64,000 nt of DNA from the NCBI RefSeq assembly GCF_029227915.1, contig NC_079883.1, forward strand, positions 17,114,001 through 17,178,000. Direction: 5' to 3'. Position numbers and translations under genes: made by a program. The stretch's first letter is position 1; each line of letters opens with the position of its first letter. This DNA comes from Hydractinia symbiolongicarpus (lineage: Eukaryota > Cnidaria > Hydrozoa > Anthoathecata > Hydractiniidae). This document shows, one piece after another, positions 35,616 to 44,486 of the stretch. The notes beneath the pieces are model-generated. The model was not told the origin of the DNA and did not search any database. It saw nothing but the letters and a program-made list of their open reading frames with translations.

Positions 35616-38600
35616 ATGAATACACATACTGTGAATCAGTTACAAGCTATCGCGAAAACCCGTGGGCTTACGAGCTATTCCAAGGTACGCAAATCCGACC
35701 TTATTGATTTATTAGAGGCACACCCAAGACCTGTTCCTGCGCCAGAATCAAGGCAACAAGCATTTACACCAGATGCCTTGGATATATTCGAGCGTCAAGA
35801 GATGGCAAAAGCCCGTCCAGTTTCCGCATCCTTGGCATAGACGGTACGGATGTTGATGGGTACTTGGGGATGGTGAGTTCACACGTGAAAACCCTGGTTG
35901 AGAAACAGGTTAAAAACATGGGGTCTGCTAAGGTGCAGTGCTCCCTCTGGATTTTATGGAAGAAGCCAGTGGATGATACCAGCGAGTTCATCGAAGTGGA
36001 TGATACCAGCGAGTTCATCGAAGTCGATAAAGTATTCCACAGCAACATGACACCGGTCTTTCAGGGAAGCGTCGTGGACGAGGTGCTGGATACGATGTTA
36101 GCCCCAGTCAAAACGCATGTGGAGAACCCAGCACTTCCCAATAGCGGCTTCACTATTAGCAAAATCATGCATCTCGATGTGGACTTCCATAAGCTACGAC
36201 TAACAAGGGGTTCCTCATATATCAAAGCACCCAAGTGGATAACCACTAAAAAGGCCATCATTAACCCGAAAAACGAGGATGAGGAGTGTTTTAAGTGGAG
36301 TATTAGCCGCTCTACATCAGGAGGATATAACCAGCGATCCACAGAGAATCAGCAAGCTGAAACCCTATCTGGAACAGTATAACTAGCAGGGCATCGAATT
36401 TCCCACAAGCATCAAGGATATCTCCAAAATCGAGAAGAACAACCCTGACATCGCGGTGAACGTCTTGTATGTGACGGGGAAGACTTTCAATATTCTGCGC
36501 CGATCGACACACAATGGACGCGAGGTTAATCTGCTACTCCTCACGGACGATAAAAAGAGTCATTATATAACCATCAAAAACCTCTCAAGGCTCCTGGGTA
36601 GCGAGACATCAAAGAATCATGCAAGGATGCATTTCTGTATGAACTGCTTGCAGGCCTGTCCAACAATCGAATCGAGAGACAAGCACTATACCTACTGCAG
36701 GGATAACGAAGCGGTCAAGATCACGATGCCACCGAAAAGGAAAAGTGGCTCTACTACAAGGATGGTCCGCAGCAGTTCAAGGTACCCGTGGACTTCAAAT
36801 CTCTGCTCGTTCCCATGACGGAAGATGAGGGAGACCAAGACGAAAAAGCTGAACAAGCATGTACCATGTGGCTGGTGTACATACAGTACCTTTGCCTATG
36901 GTGATATATCATATCCCTTGCAAAGATACCGTGGTAAGGACTGTGTGAAGATGTTCGTTCAACACATAGAGGATAAGGTAAAGCGGCTCTACGCTACCTT
37001 CCCACAGTAGGATATGTTGCCTCTAACAGAGGTGTTACAAAGAGAGCACGAAGCGGCAAAGACATGTCAAACCTGCATGAAACCATTTGATGACCCCGAG
37101 AACCGCAAAGTTCGAGACCACTGTTACTACACAGGTCTATACAGAGATGCCGCGCATAACACCTGCAATTTCAAGTATAAAATTCCTAACCACATTCCAG
37201 TGATCTTCCATAATCTCTCGGGGTATGATACCCACTTGTTCATTAGAGAAGTGGGGGAGAAGTATAACAGCCTGGATATTGGATGTATTGCTGAAAACAC
37301 TGAAAAGTATATCTCCTTTAATGTAAAAATCGATGTACCTCTGTGACGGTACGACGGTGAAACGTACAAGAAGGTCGAGATCAGGTTCATTGACAGCTGT
37401 CGCTTTATGGCATCAAGCCTCGAGAAATTAGCTAATAATCTCGATGATGAGCAGTGCAAAAATCTCCGTTGGTTTTTCGCTGAGGATGACACCTTTAAGC
37501 TCATGCGAAGGAAGGGTGTATATCCCTATGATTATATGGATGGCTGGCGACGATTCAAAGAGACTGAGCTACCTCCAAAGGAGGCTGTCTATAGCAAGCT
37601 ATACATGAAGGGGATTAGCGATGAAGAATACGAGAACGCTTAAAAAGTATGGAACGTAATCAATCCAAAGGGTGATGGGGTTAATATGGGCGACTACCAC
37701 GACCTATACCTCACCACGGACGTCCTTTTACCAGCCGACGTGTTCGAGACTTTTCGGGGAGTCTGCCAGAATCAATACAAACTCAACCCTGCTCACTTTT
37801 TCAGCGCACCTGGTCTCGCCTGGAAGGCAGCGCTGAAGTACACGGAGATCAAACTGGAGCTCTTAACGGATGTCGAGATGCTCTTGATGTTTGAGAAGGG
37901 TATTCAAGGTGGTATAACCCAGACTGTACACCGCTACGCGAGAGCGAATAACAAATACATGGGTGATCAATATGATCCTGAGAAGAAGTTGTCCTACTTG
38001 CAGTACCTTGACGCCAACAATCGCTATGGCTGAGCAATGTGTCAAGACCTATCCACTGACGGGTTTAAGTGGGTCTCCAACATCGAGGCTTTTACAGAGA
38101 AGGAGATCGCCAAGCTCGTGGCTGACAACAAGCATGGTTACATCTTGGAGGTTGACATTGATTATCCCAAGGGCCTGCATGACAAGCACAACGAGCCGCC
38201 TTTCCTGTCGGAGCGCAAAATGGTTCACAGGGTCGAGAAACTAATCCCAAATCTCGAACATAAGCGGAAATACGTAGTACATATCGGGGCTCTTCATCAA
38301 GCCCTGAAACACGGGCTCGAGCTTAAGAAGGTGTACGGAGTTATCCAGTTTAACCAGAACCCATGGCTGCGGAGTTATATCGATCACAACACGAGGCTGA
38401 GACCTGCCGCCGAGAACAACTTTGAGAAGGACTTTTATAAACTGATGAACCTTTGGTATTCGGTAAAACCATGGAGAATATCCGTAATCATCGGAAATCA
38501 AGCTAGTCACGAATGAAGCTGCCTATACGAAACTCGTCATGCAACCAAACTTCAGAGGTGAGAACTATTTTAGCGAGAACCTCATGGGTGTTGAGATGGG

Positions 38601-39237
38601 TAGAACGGGAATTAAGATGAATAAGCCCGTGTATATTGGTCAAGCTATCTTAGAGCTTTCAAAAACCGACATGTACGAGTTCCACTATGACTACATGCAG
38701 CCCAAGTACGGTTGCAAATTGCAGATCTGTTATATGGACAGGGATTCCTTCGTCTATCATATCAAAACGGAAGATTTTTACCGTGACATTGCTGATGATG
38801 TAAAGACACATTTCGATACGAGTGCCTATAGCAAAGAGGATGGTAGTCCTTTCCCCATCGGCAACGGCAAAAACAAAAAGGTGGTAGGTCTAATGAAGGA
38901 TGAGCTAAGCGGTAAGATCATGACAGAATTCATCACCTTGAGGGCAAAGCTGTATGCATACAAAGCCTTAACGAAAGAGGGCGGTGATCGCAAAGCAAAA
39001 GGTGTAAAGAAGTGCGTAACGAAGAAATCCATCACCTTTGAAGACTATCAGCGCTGCCTAGAGGATGGTGTTGATGTATACAAAACCTGGGTCTGTATCC
39101 AGATTAATGGGCATCAAACCTACACGCAGGAAGTGAACAAGCTGGCACTCAATAGGGCAGATGATAAGCGGATCGTACAAGCGGACCAGATCACAACGCT
39201 TGCCAGGGGTCATTATCGTTTAGCGGCAAATAAATGA
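35616..39237 (+). pseudogene. Polinton protein-primed family-B DNA polymerase with SAP/HeH N-terminus (copy B)
   Basis: The N-terminal 35 residues (NQLQAIAKTRGLTSYSKVRKSDLIDLLE) form a SAP/HeH DNA-binding motif. After a frameshift near 35840 come GSSYIKAPKW and FKW (about 36200-36300), then a zinc-finger-like CMNCL. The exonuclease follows, with FHNLSGYD and FIDSCRF, then motif A YLDANNRYG followed by a stop, and motif C YMDRDS with both aspartates kept. The Exo I motif reads DFK instead of DFE. There are about eight breaks, including stops at 37009, 37344, 37641 and 38031. An in-frame 24-bp duplication lies near 35977-36024. This is the common cnidarian Polinton polymerase type, unlike copy A. 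Confidence 0.9.
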
Positions 39238-39335
39238 TAGAAGCTCTGCTACTGATAGCTATACTCCTCCCATACGTCTTGATCATCTTCGGTTATTTCA
39301 GATACAAACGACTATTAATAAATATGTCTAATTGA
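39234..39335 (+). CDS. Micro-ORF: single membrane helix after the polymerase (copy B)
   Basis: 33 residues: a hydrophobic helix LLLIAILLPYVLIIFGYF followed by RYKR. The ATG overlaps the polymerase stop (ATGA) and lies in AATAAATG context. Copy A has the same helix at the same place (14614 on), fused in frame to gene 2. Here a one-base change gives a stop before gene 2, so this is either a separate tiny protein or the detached N-terminus of gene 2. Confidence 0.6.
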   Translation: MIEALLLIAILLPYVLIIFGYFRYKRLLINMSN

Positions 39336-39853
39336 TTAAAATTTTCGATGTTGTAGGTACCCCAGCAGAAGCGCTTGAACAACGTGAAAACAAGCGTCAG
39401 GCTTTGAAGGATGCACGTAAAGGTAAAGCACACCTTCTACCAAAGAAGTGTACAGAAGCCTTTATTGACAAAGCATCAGACGAGGTTATCGACAAGGTGT
39501 ACTCTGAGTACATTCAGCGTGAGATCCAGGAAAAGGGTAGAAAGACTGCCAAGGCACTGTCAACTCATGCCATGACTATGTACACCAAAGCTGTCAGCAA
39601 CATGGTGTCTATCGATAGTCCCGAGGCCCTGAGGCAAGATATCGATGAGGACCCCATCATCATGGATAGTATGGCTGACTTGGGGATTCTCGTATACTCA
39701 GCTTTCGGTAAGCTATTGACACTTCTACTTATTATTGCGCATACCATTAATCATACACAGCTCTCAACGTCCAAGGTAGTTGAGGGGAAGGTTGATGAAG
39801 AGCAAAAAAACAATGGGAAATATTCTATCAAAGATATACATGGACAATCGTGA
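39324..39853 (+). CDS. Polinton gene 2 protein (copy B)
   Basis: An open frame from about 39332 encodes 173 residues; the nearest ATG (39324) is one base out of frame. Conserved words shared with copy A are HLLPKKCTEAFIDK, EYIQREIQEKGRKTAKAL and DPIIMDSMADLG. A hydrophobic segment (LLTLLLIIAHTI) lies near the C-terminus. Known only as a recurrent Polinton protein; function unknown. Confidence 0.7.
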
Positions 39854-40121
39854 AGTGTTTGAAATGGGACCTATCATAGCAGATTCATTAGGCAATAGCA
39901 GAATAAAATCGCGGTACACGGATTGGTGTGGTATCTACGGTGACTCCCACTCACGCGCTTTGGAAATCCTGAAACCAGCAGCTGATTGATTTCCACCACA
40001 AGCATGTAATTTAGTGAGGACCCCACATATGCATCAGATAAGATACGCTGGCAGAAACGGTTTAAGGCCCTCTGTGATATACCAGTACCTTTTTGTGTGT
40101 ACCTCTGGGTACACATAATAA
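39854..40121 (+). other. Spacer with coding-like fragments and a stem-loop (copy B)
   Basis: Copy A has only 45 bp at this place. Here about 270 bp include fragments that read open over short distances (for example MGPIIADSLGNSRIKSRY and SDKIRWQKRFKALCD). They may be the ruins of an extra gene. It ends in the hairpin at 40096-40115. Confidence 0.4.
40096..40115 (+). terminator. Stem-loop before gene 3 (copy B)
   Basis: TGTGTACC and GGTACACA pair perfectly around a 4-nt loop, six bases before the AATAAATG start of gene 3. It holds the same position as the unrelated hairpin 15201-15230 in copy A. The functional label is inferred. Confidence 0.5.
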
Positions 40122-40397
40122 ATGAGTGAAGTTCAAAATCAAGAAGTAACAGTCATAACAAAGCCATTAAAGCACCCAAGGAGAGTCGCGCAAGGTCACA
40201 AGTTGGCGGCACAGATGAAGAAGAGGAAGGAAGATCTGAAGCAACAAGAGGGTGCTGTAGAATCTACAGTCAAAACCTCTTCAGGAGGCACTTCTATACA
40301 GTCAGGCAGTGTATACATTGGTGGAGGCCTTGTCGTATTTGCTTGCATGGCAGCAGGTGTCTACTACCTTACGCGTAAGCAGCCCGCAGCGGTTTAA
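40122..40397 (+). CDS. Polinton gene 3: small basic single-pass membrane protein (copy B)
   Basis: 91 residues, intact, start in AATAAATG. The basic N-terminal half (KHPRRVAQGHKLAAQMKKRK) precedes a serine-rich linker and a membrane helix (GGGLVVFACMAAGVYYLT) with a short basic tail. Homologous to 15230-15549 of copy A. Conservation in both copies suggests a virion or membrane role; none is proven. Confidence 0.75.
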   Translation: MSEVQNQEVTVITKPLKHPRRVAQGHKLAAQMKKRKEDLKQQEGAVESTVKTSSGGTSIQSGSVYIGGGLVVFACMAAGVYYLTRKQPAAV

Positions 40398-40496
40398 CAG
40401 CCTGCCGAAACACGTGCACCAGAGCAGCGTCAGCCTTTAAAGCCCACAGCCCTGCCCGATATCGACTTTTTTCATATGCGATAATCTATAATATAA

Positions 40497-40724
40497 ATGA
40501 GCGGCAAAGAGTATCAGAAAGAAGTCGTCGATTCCTTGTGGGAATCTGTAAGACTAGTATCCTATACTATTGCGAAAAAGGCGCTAGGCGTTTCTAGACC
40601 AGGGGCCAAGATGGACATTGAGAACGGTTTAAAGCTCGCTGGATATATGACAGGAGCGATATTATTCGATGATTACGCGATAAAACAAGGTTGGTATAAG
40701 CGTTCCGTGATGCCCAAACCTTAA
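40497..40724 (+). CDS. Polinton gene 4: small conserved protein (copy B)
   Basis: 75 residues, intact, preceded by AATCTATAATATAAATG. It has a helical acidic N-terminus, then GLKLAGYMTGAILF (moderately hydrophobic) and a basic end (IKQGWYKRSVMPKP). The C-terminal motif is shared with copy A (15554-15765). No known domain was recognised. Confidence 0.65.
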   Translation: MSGKEYQKEVVDSLWESVRLVSYTIAKKALGVSRPGAKMDIENGLKLAGYMTGAILFDDYAIKQGWYKRSVMPKP

Positions 40725-40736
40725 ATAGTTGACCAC

Positions 40737-40770
40737 ACTCGTGTTTGTTCCTTCTGGAGCAAACATGAGT
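40737..40770 (+). terminator. Stem-loop after gene 4 (copy B)
   Basis: A 15-bp stem (ACTCGTGTTTGTTCC with GGAGCAAACATGAGT, two G-T pairs) around a 4-nt loop, 12 bases after the gene 4 stop. Confidence 0.55.
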
Positions 40771-40774
40771 TAAC

Positions 40775-41271
40775 ATGGAAAAGGTTAAAAATGCACAAAA
40801 TGTAAAAGGGTAAGTTCACTAGATTCATTCAAGACTATGAAAAATGATCAATTGACAAAATGGTGCATTAAATGTAACAATAATAGGAAGGCGTTTCAGT
40901 AGCGCAACAAGTACCACCATGAAAAGCGTAGGAACCGGTGCAGGGAGTGCAATTTTCCCGGTTATATGTATAACCTTATTCTAACCAGGATTCGCGATGC
41001 TTTAAGATGTGACACCGAGATTATCTCCACCGAGTATCTGGGGTGCGGCATATGCACATTCATTGGTCACATCCACGCCCAATTCAAAGACGGGATGTGC
41101 TGGAACAACAGGGGGAAGTGGCAATTCGACCACAAAATCCCCATTAAATACAGGGAGAACGGAGTATATCCTAGCGAGAAGGTGCAGCTCGCGAGGCTCC
41201 ATTATACAAACATGCAACCGATGTGGGTAAGCGAAAATCGATCAAAAGGCAACCGCTTCATCTCCAACTAA
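40775..41271 (+). pseudogene. HNH endonuclease-like protein with zinc ribbon (copy B)
   Basis: It opens with a KCTKCKR ... WCIKCN zinc pair, continues through RCRECNFPGY and ends in an HNH core. That core is CWNNRGKWQFDHKIPI, then LHYTNMQPMWVSENRSKGNR, giving H, N, N/K in order. A one-base shift near 40787 and a TAG at 40900 break the N-terminal part, while the HNH core is open. It probably cuts DNA. It occupies the slot where copy A carries an unrelated zinc-ribbon gene. Confidence 0.75.
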
Positions 41272-41282
41272 ACATGTAAGGT

Positions 41283-41307
41283 TTGTGTCTGCCTAAGGCA
41301 GACACAA
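41283..41307 (+). terminator. Stem-loop before the packaging ATPase (copy B)
   Basis: TTGTGTCTGCC and GGCAGACACAA pair perfectly (11 bp) around TAA, 11 bases after the HNH stop and 11 before the ATPase ATG. Confidence 0.6.
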
Positions 41308-41317
41308 CCTAGAATAA

Positions 41318-41908
41318 ATGACCCTAGACATCGTAAAAGATCCTTGCACGAGCATCTTCACCGGACCTACAAGCTGTGGCAACAAAAACCAGAGAGTCTT
41401 GGACTTGCTCGAGAACGAGTACAAGCACCATTTCTTCAACGTTGTCATACTCCGTCCAACGATCCGCTGGAACAAGACCTACCTCGATAGAGCATCGCTT
41501 TGGAAGGATGACTATGTGTTCCTGATAGAGCCGGGTGATCAACTCTTTTACTGGATCGAGCAACTATCGAAGCTGCTGGGTAAAGAGACTCTCGTTTTAT
41601 ATGATCGCTGACGAGACTCTCGACAAAAAACGCCAGCCCTTGCTTGAGATTGCCATCAGCGGGAGACATCGAAAGCATAGTCTCTGGTTATTAACGCAGT
41701 CGTATACGGCCTTGCCAAAGAACCTTAGAAGACAGAAAAACAATTGTTTATATGGTACCCCCACGACAGGTCAGATATGAGGCTTATCGACGAAGAGATG
41801 AACATGATCAGTGACTGGGAGTCGATCAAGACCCAGCTCATGAAGTCGAAACATGCGTGCTTGTATGTGAGATTGGAACACCCCAGGACCTGGAAAATTT
41901 TGGAGTGA
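41318..41908 (+). pseudogene. Polinton A32-like DNA-packaging ATPase (copy B)
   Basis: The ATG is in an AATAAATG context. The P-loop reads GPTSCGNKN, one residue longer than in copy A (GPTSCGKT), so nucleotide binding is probably lost. Frameshifts lie at the Walker B site (near 41605) and after NLRRQK (near 41738). The C-terminal part MRLIDEEMNMISDWESIK to KILE is kept and is what copy A lost. It would power genome packaging into the capsid. Confidence 0.88.
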
Positions 41909-41974
41909 CGCGGACATCCTAGGCGGATACAACTGAAATTTAGAGCATTTTTACCTTGACTTTCAACTAAATAT

Positions 41975-42169
41975 ATGACTTGTATCGAAAAATTACGAGA
42001 GGAAGAGATCCAGAAATTGGAGGAAACAATTGAGGACTTGGAAGCAGATCACGAGGAAAGAGATCGGGAGCTGTATAGGATGAATCTGAGAGGTAAATAC
42101 AACAATCAGATCGCTTTAATCATCTCGGCGCTGGCTCTTATCATGATCCAGTATATGATGAAATATTAA
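41975..42169 (+). CDS. Small coiled-coil protein with C-terminal membrane helix (copy B)
   Basis: 64 residues. A highly charged coiled coil (EEEIQKLEETIEDLEADHEERDRELY) is followed by NQIALIISALALIMIQYMM, a tail-anchor-like helix. The start context is CTAAATATATG. Not seen in copies A or C, whose corresponding region is deleted or missing. Function unknown. Confidence 0.6.
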   Translation: MTCIEKLREEEIQKLEETIEDLEADHEERDRELYRMNLRGKYNNQIALIISALALIMIQYMMKY

Positions 42170-42280
42170 GACCATTTCACGTCATGAAATAGGGGTCGTT
42201 AGTAAGACCACCCTTGGCAAAACTAAAAATCCTCATGATGTCTTCGTCGCATTGGATGGTGCCCTGGGACGAGGTAGGTA

Positions 42281-42308
42281 TTAACGTGAACCACGGGATT
42301 CACGTTAA
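42281..42308 (+). terminator. Stem-loop between coiled-coil genes (copy B)
   Basis: TTAACGTGAA and TTCACGTTAA pair perfectly around an 8-nt loop in a 210-bp spacer that shows no other feature. Confidence 0.55.
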
Positions 42309-42380
42309 CTAATCATATGCAATTCAAAATGACCACCGTCCATGCATACACGATCCCTGATTGAGAACTTTTAAGATAAA

Positions 42381-42878
42381 ATGTCTTGTCTTGCAAAATT
42401 ACAGAGGAAGATTAGAGTGCAGAAACAGCAAATTGAGGCTCTTAAATATGACCTGATAAAACGACAGGAATGTGTTGACTATATGAATGAGAATACCGAG
42501 TTCCTGAACGAAGATCTCGAGGAAAAATCCCGGGAAATCGAGGCTCTTCGAAAGAGATGCAGCGCGCAGGATCCTGGGGAGGGCAATTTGATTGTAATTT
42601 ACCGTAAACATACCACACCTGACGATGACGAATATTATCGTCACCCGTATATGCTCCAGCGTGTTCAAAGACGCGATATACGCAGCATAAGGAGTTGGTT
42701 TAAAGAGAAATTTCCAAAGTCTGAAGAGATTGTCGTCATTGACAAACCCAACCATGTACGCCCCTTCAACAGGTTTGAGGAAGTAGGACTCGTCGAGCGA
42801 AACAGAGACCACTTCAAACTAATCGATTTTACTCGAGATGACTTGTACAACCTAGGTGTTCCAGCGCTATATGACTAA
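42381..42878 (+). CDS. Coiled-coil protein with a novel C-terminal domain (copy B)
   Basis: 165 residues, intact. Residues 1-60 form a coiled coil. The C-terminal domain starts at LIVIYRKHTTPDDDEYY and contains IRSWFKEKFPKSEEIVVIDK, FNRFEEVGLVERN and DHFKLID. A second, broken copy of that domain follows at 42975-43383. I do not recognise the family. The position between packaging ATPase and integrase is otherwise occupied by varied genes in Polintons. Confidence 0.65.
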   Translation: MSCLAKLQRKIRVQKQQIEALKYDLIKRQECVDYMNENTEFLNEDLEEKSREIEALRKRCSAQDPGEGNLIVIYRKHTTPDDDEYYRHPYMLQRVQRRDIRSIRSWFKEKFPKSEEIVVIDKPNHVRPFNRFEEVGLVERNRDHFKLIDFTRDDLYNLGVPALYD

Positions 42879-42884
42879 GTCACA

Positions 42885-42917
42885 TTTTTTTGTTGCTCTT
42901 CTCGAGCCACAAAAAAA
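42885..42917 (+). terminator. T-rich stem-loop after the coiled-coil gene
   Basis: TTTTTTTGTTGCT pairs with AGCCACAAAAAAA (one mismatch) around 7 nt, six bases after the stop codon. Confidence 0.55.
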
Positions 42918-42974
42918 TTACGAGCACCGTCCTTGCATATACGAGCCCCGGTTTAAAAAAATTACAAGTAGATA

Positions 42975-43383
42975 TGTCTCTTGTAGTTGATTTTTTTAAA
43001 GGAAAACAAGTCCGATCCTTCCCCGTAAAGGGTAAAGGGCAATGCCTCGATGCCTCATTCGATAACGACTTCGTGAAAGGTATGTGCCACATGCTAAAGA
43101 TCCCCGAAAGGATAATGTGATCATGATTTATCATAAACATACAACTCCTGATGTGGATGAATTTCACCACCTCCCATATTACTGCCACGCGTTCAAAGAC
43201 GTGCTTTACCCACTAAAAGAAGATGGTTCAAAGATCAATACCCCAAGTCCGAAGAGATTGACGTGATCGATAACGCCAATAGTATTTACGCGTTTAACAG
43301 ATTTGCAGAGGAGGGACACGTGGAACGACATATATACCACTTCAAGCCGTTCGAACAGTTGTTTGACATTGATATCAAGTAAG
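42975..43383 (+). pseudogene. Broken paralogue of the 42381 gene (copy B)
   Basis: An N-terminal part without coiled coil (MSLVVDFFKGKQVRSFPVKG) leads to IMIYHKHTTPDVDEF in another frame. A third frame then carries FNRFAEEGHVERH and HFKPFEQLFDID. Same domain order as 42381-42878, so it is a tandem duplicate; frameshifts lie near 43115 and 43235. Confidence 0.65.
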
Positions 43384-43393
43384 CGCGCACATT

Positions 43394-43421
43394 TTTTTGT
43401 GGGTTATTAAAGCCACAAAAA
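43394..43421 (+). terminator. T-rich stem-loop after the paralogue
   Basis: TTTTTGTGG pairs with CCACAAAAA around a 10-nt loop, about 10 bases after the TAA. It resembles the hairpin at 42885-42917, as expected for a duplicated gene plus spacer. Confidence 0.5.
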
Positions 43422-43440
43422 TTATGCTCACAAGTATCAA

Positions 43441-43735
43441 CTGAGCAAGTCCCCGTAGCGGGAACTTAATGAAATGTCCATCCGATTCGAGAAATTTACC
43501 ACTCTTTGACATGTTCCCAACAAGTATATAATACGCTGCAAAGACGTTAAAAAATGTGATTGAACTGACGGTGGTCCACCACCGCCGAATCCAGACACGG
43601 TTTTACTGACAGGACCACGAGCTACGTGGTCAGGGCGGTATACCATGCCGGGTAAAAGAAGGTCAAAGTTTATAAGTGTCGGTGGCACCGACACATATCA
43701 ATTGGGTAGTTCCCCCGCTGCGGGGGAACCAGTGA
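43441..43735. repeat. Palindrome cluster where plus and minus genes converge (copy B)
   Basis: Five hairpins lie within 290 bp: about 43449-43467 (CCCCG/CGGG), 43568-43583 (CGGTGG/CCACCG), 43612-43630 (GACCACG/CGTGGTC), 43676-43694 (GTGTCGGTG/CACCGACAC) and 43709-43729 (GTTCCCCCGC/GCGGGGGAAC). Between the first two, at about 43491-43515, lies a second copy of the integrase C-terminal end (EHVKEW and stop). About 75 bp around the first hairpin are therefore a diverged duplicate of the 43705-43780 region. Confidence 0.7.
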
Positions 43736-43758
43736 AACGGTCATCCTAATCAAGAAAT

Positions 43759-44170
43759 TTACCACTCTTTAACATGCTCCGGAGGTACTTCAACACCCTC
43801 GGGTACTAGCATCAACTCCTCAGCAACAAGGCTTCGATCGGGCCCATCTGCCAGATGGTATAACAGCCTGGTACCTGTCACGATACGGTCCAGTCTATAC
43901 GTCTTTTTGCTCCACCAAGCGTCCGTTGCACGTCTTTTAGCATCTCCATGCTCCTCTCCAGGTTGCAGCAAGTACAGGTATTAGCCTTCATCGGGTAGAG
44001 GCTTTTCATCGGGGCGCTGCTCACTTTTCATAAGCGGGACTTCATCCAGCTTGATGGCTTTTGAAGGTTTCATGTCGATCATAGCCGTTTTACTATTGTT
44101 CATGCTTTTCACGATAGTGTACAAGTGTTTGACCCATGTGGTACTAGTTTCGTTAGAGGCAAGCAGAGCC
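43759..44170 (-). pseudogene. Integrase C-terminal stub (copy B)
   Basis: Retroviral-type integrase (rve) of Polintons, which inserts the element. Only the part after the catalytic core is left: TTWVKHLYTIV, LLQPGEEHGDAKRRATD, TYRLDRIV, GPDRSLVAEELMLVPE and the final EHVKEW. A stop interrupts it near 43983. The core with its acidic triad has been deleted, and the stub is fused to the tail of the helical protein gene near 44170. Copy C retains the full version. Confidence 0.85.
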
Positions 44171-44474
44171 AAGGATCCTCCAAGGGAGCTTTTTCGATCG
44201 TCGCGATATAGTACTCTCTCATGCCTTCATCAAGCTCTTTCAAGCTTTCGCCAGCTTGGCGCTTAAGCTCTCTCTACTGATTGTACCAGTCGATCTTCGC
44301 TTGACGATCCCCCACCCACTGTTCTTGGGCAGCTTGAAATTGTTCGATCGCTTTATCGTGCCTCTTACGTTCTGCCTCGCCATGCCCTAACAGTTTTGAA
44401 AACAGGAAATTTGAACCGCTAAATGCCAACGCATTTATAGCAGCACCTGCTACGAGTACACCAATAGTAGCCAT
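44171..44474 (-). pseudogene. Polinton helical protein, MATIxVxVAxAAINAL family (copy B)
   Basis: A hydrophobic N-terminus (GVLVAGAAINALAF) precedes a long charged helix (GHGEAERKRHDKAIEQFQAAQEQ) and DRQAKIDWY. A TAG follows at the REL junction, then SLKELDEGMREYYIA. Homologous to 52083-52362 in copy C, which has a stop at a different place, so the two decayed independently. Function unknown; its place beside the major capsid suggests a virion protein. Confidence 0.7.
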
Positions 44475-44486
44475 GTATGTTTATTT

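Noticed and set aside
43437-43694. 85-codon minus-strand frame in the palindrome cluster
   Set aside because: Its content derives from hairpins and a duplicated integrase tail read in another frame.
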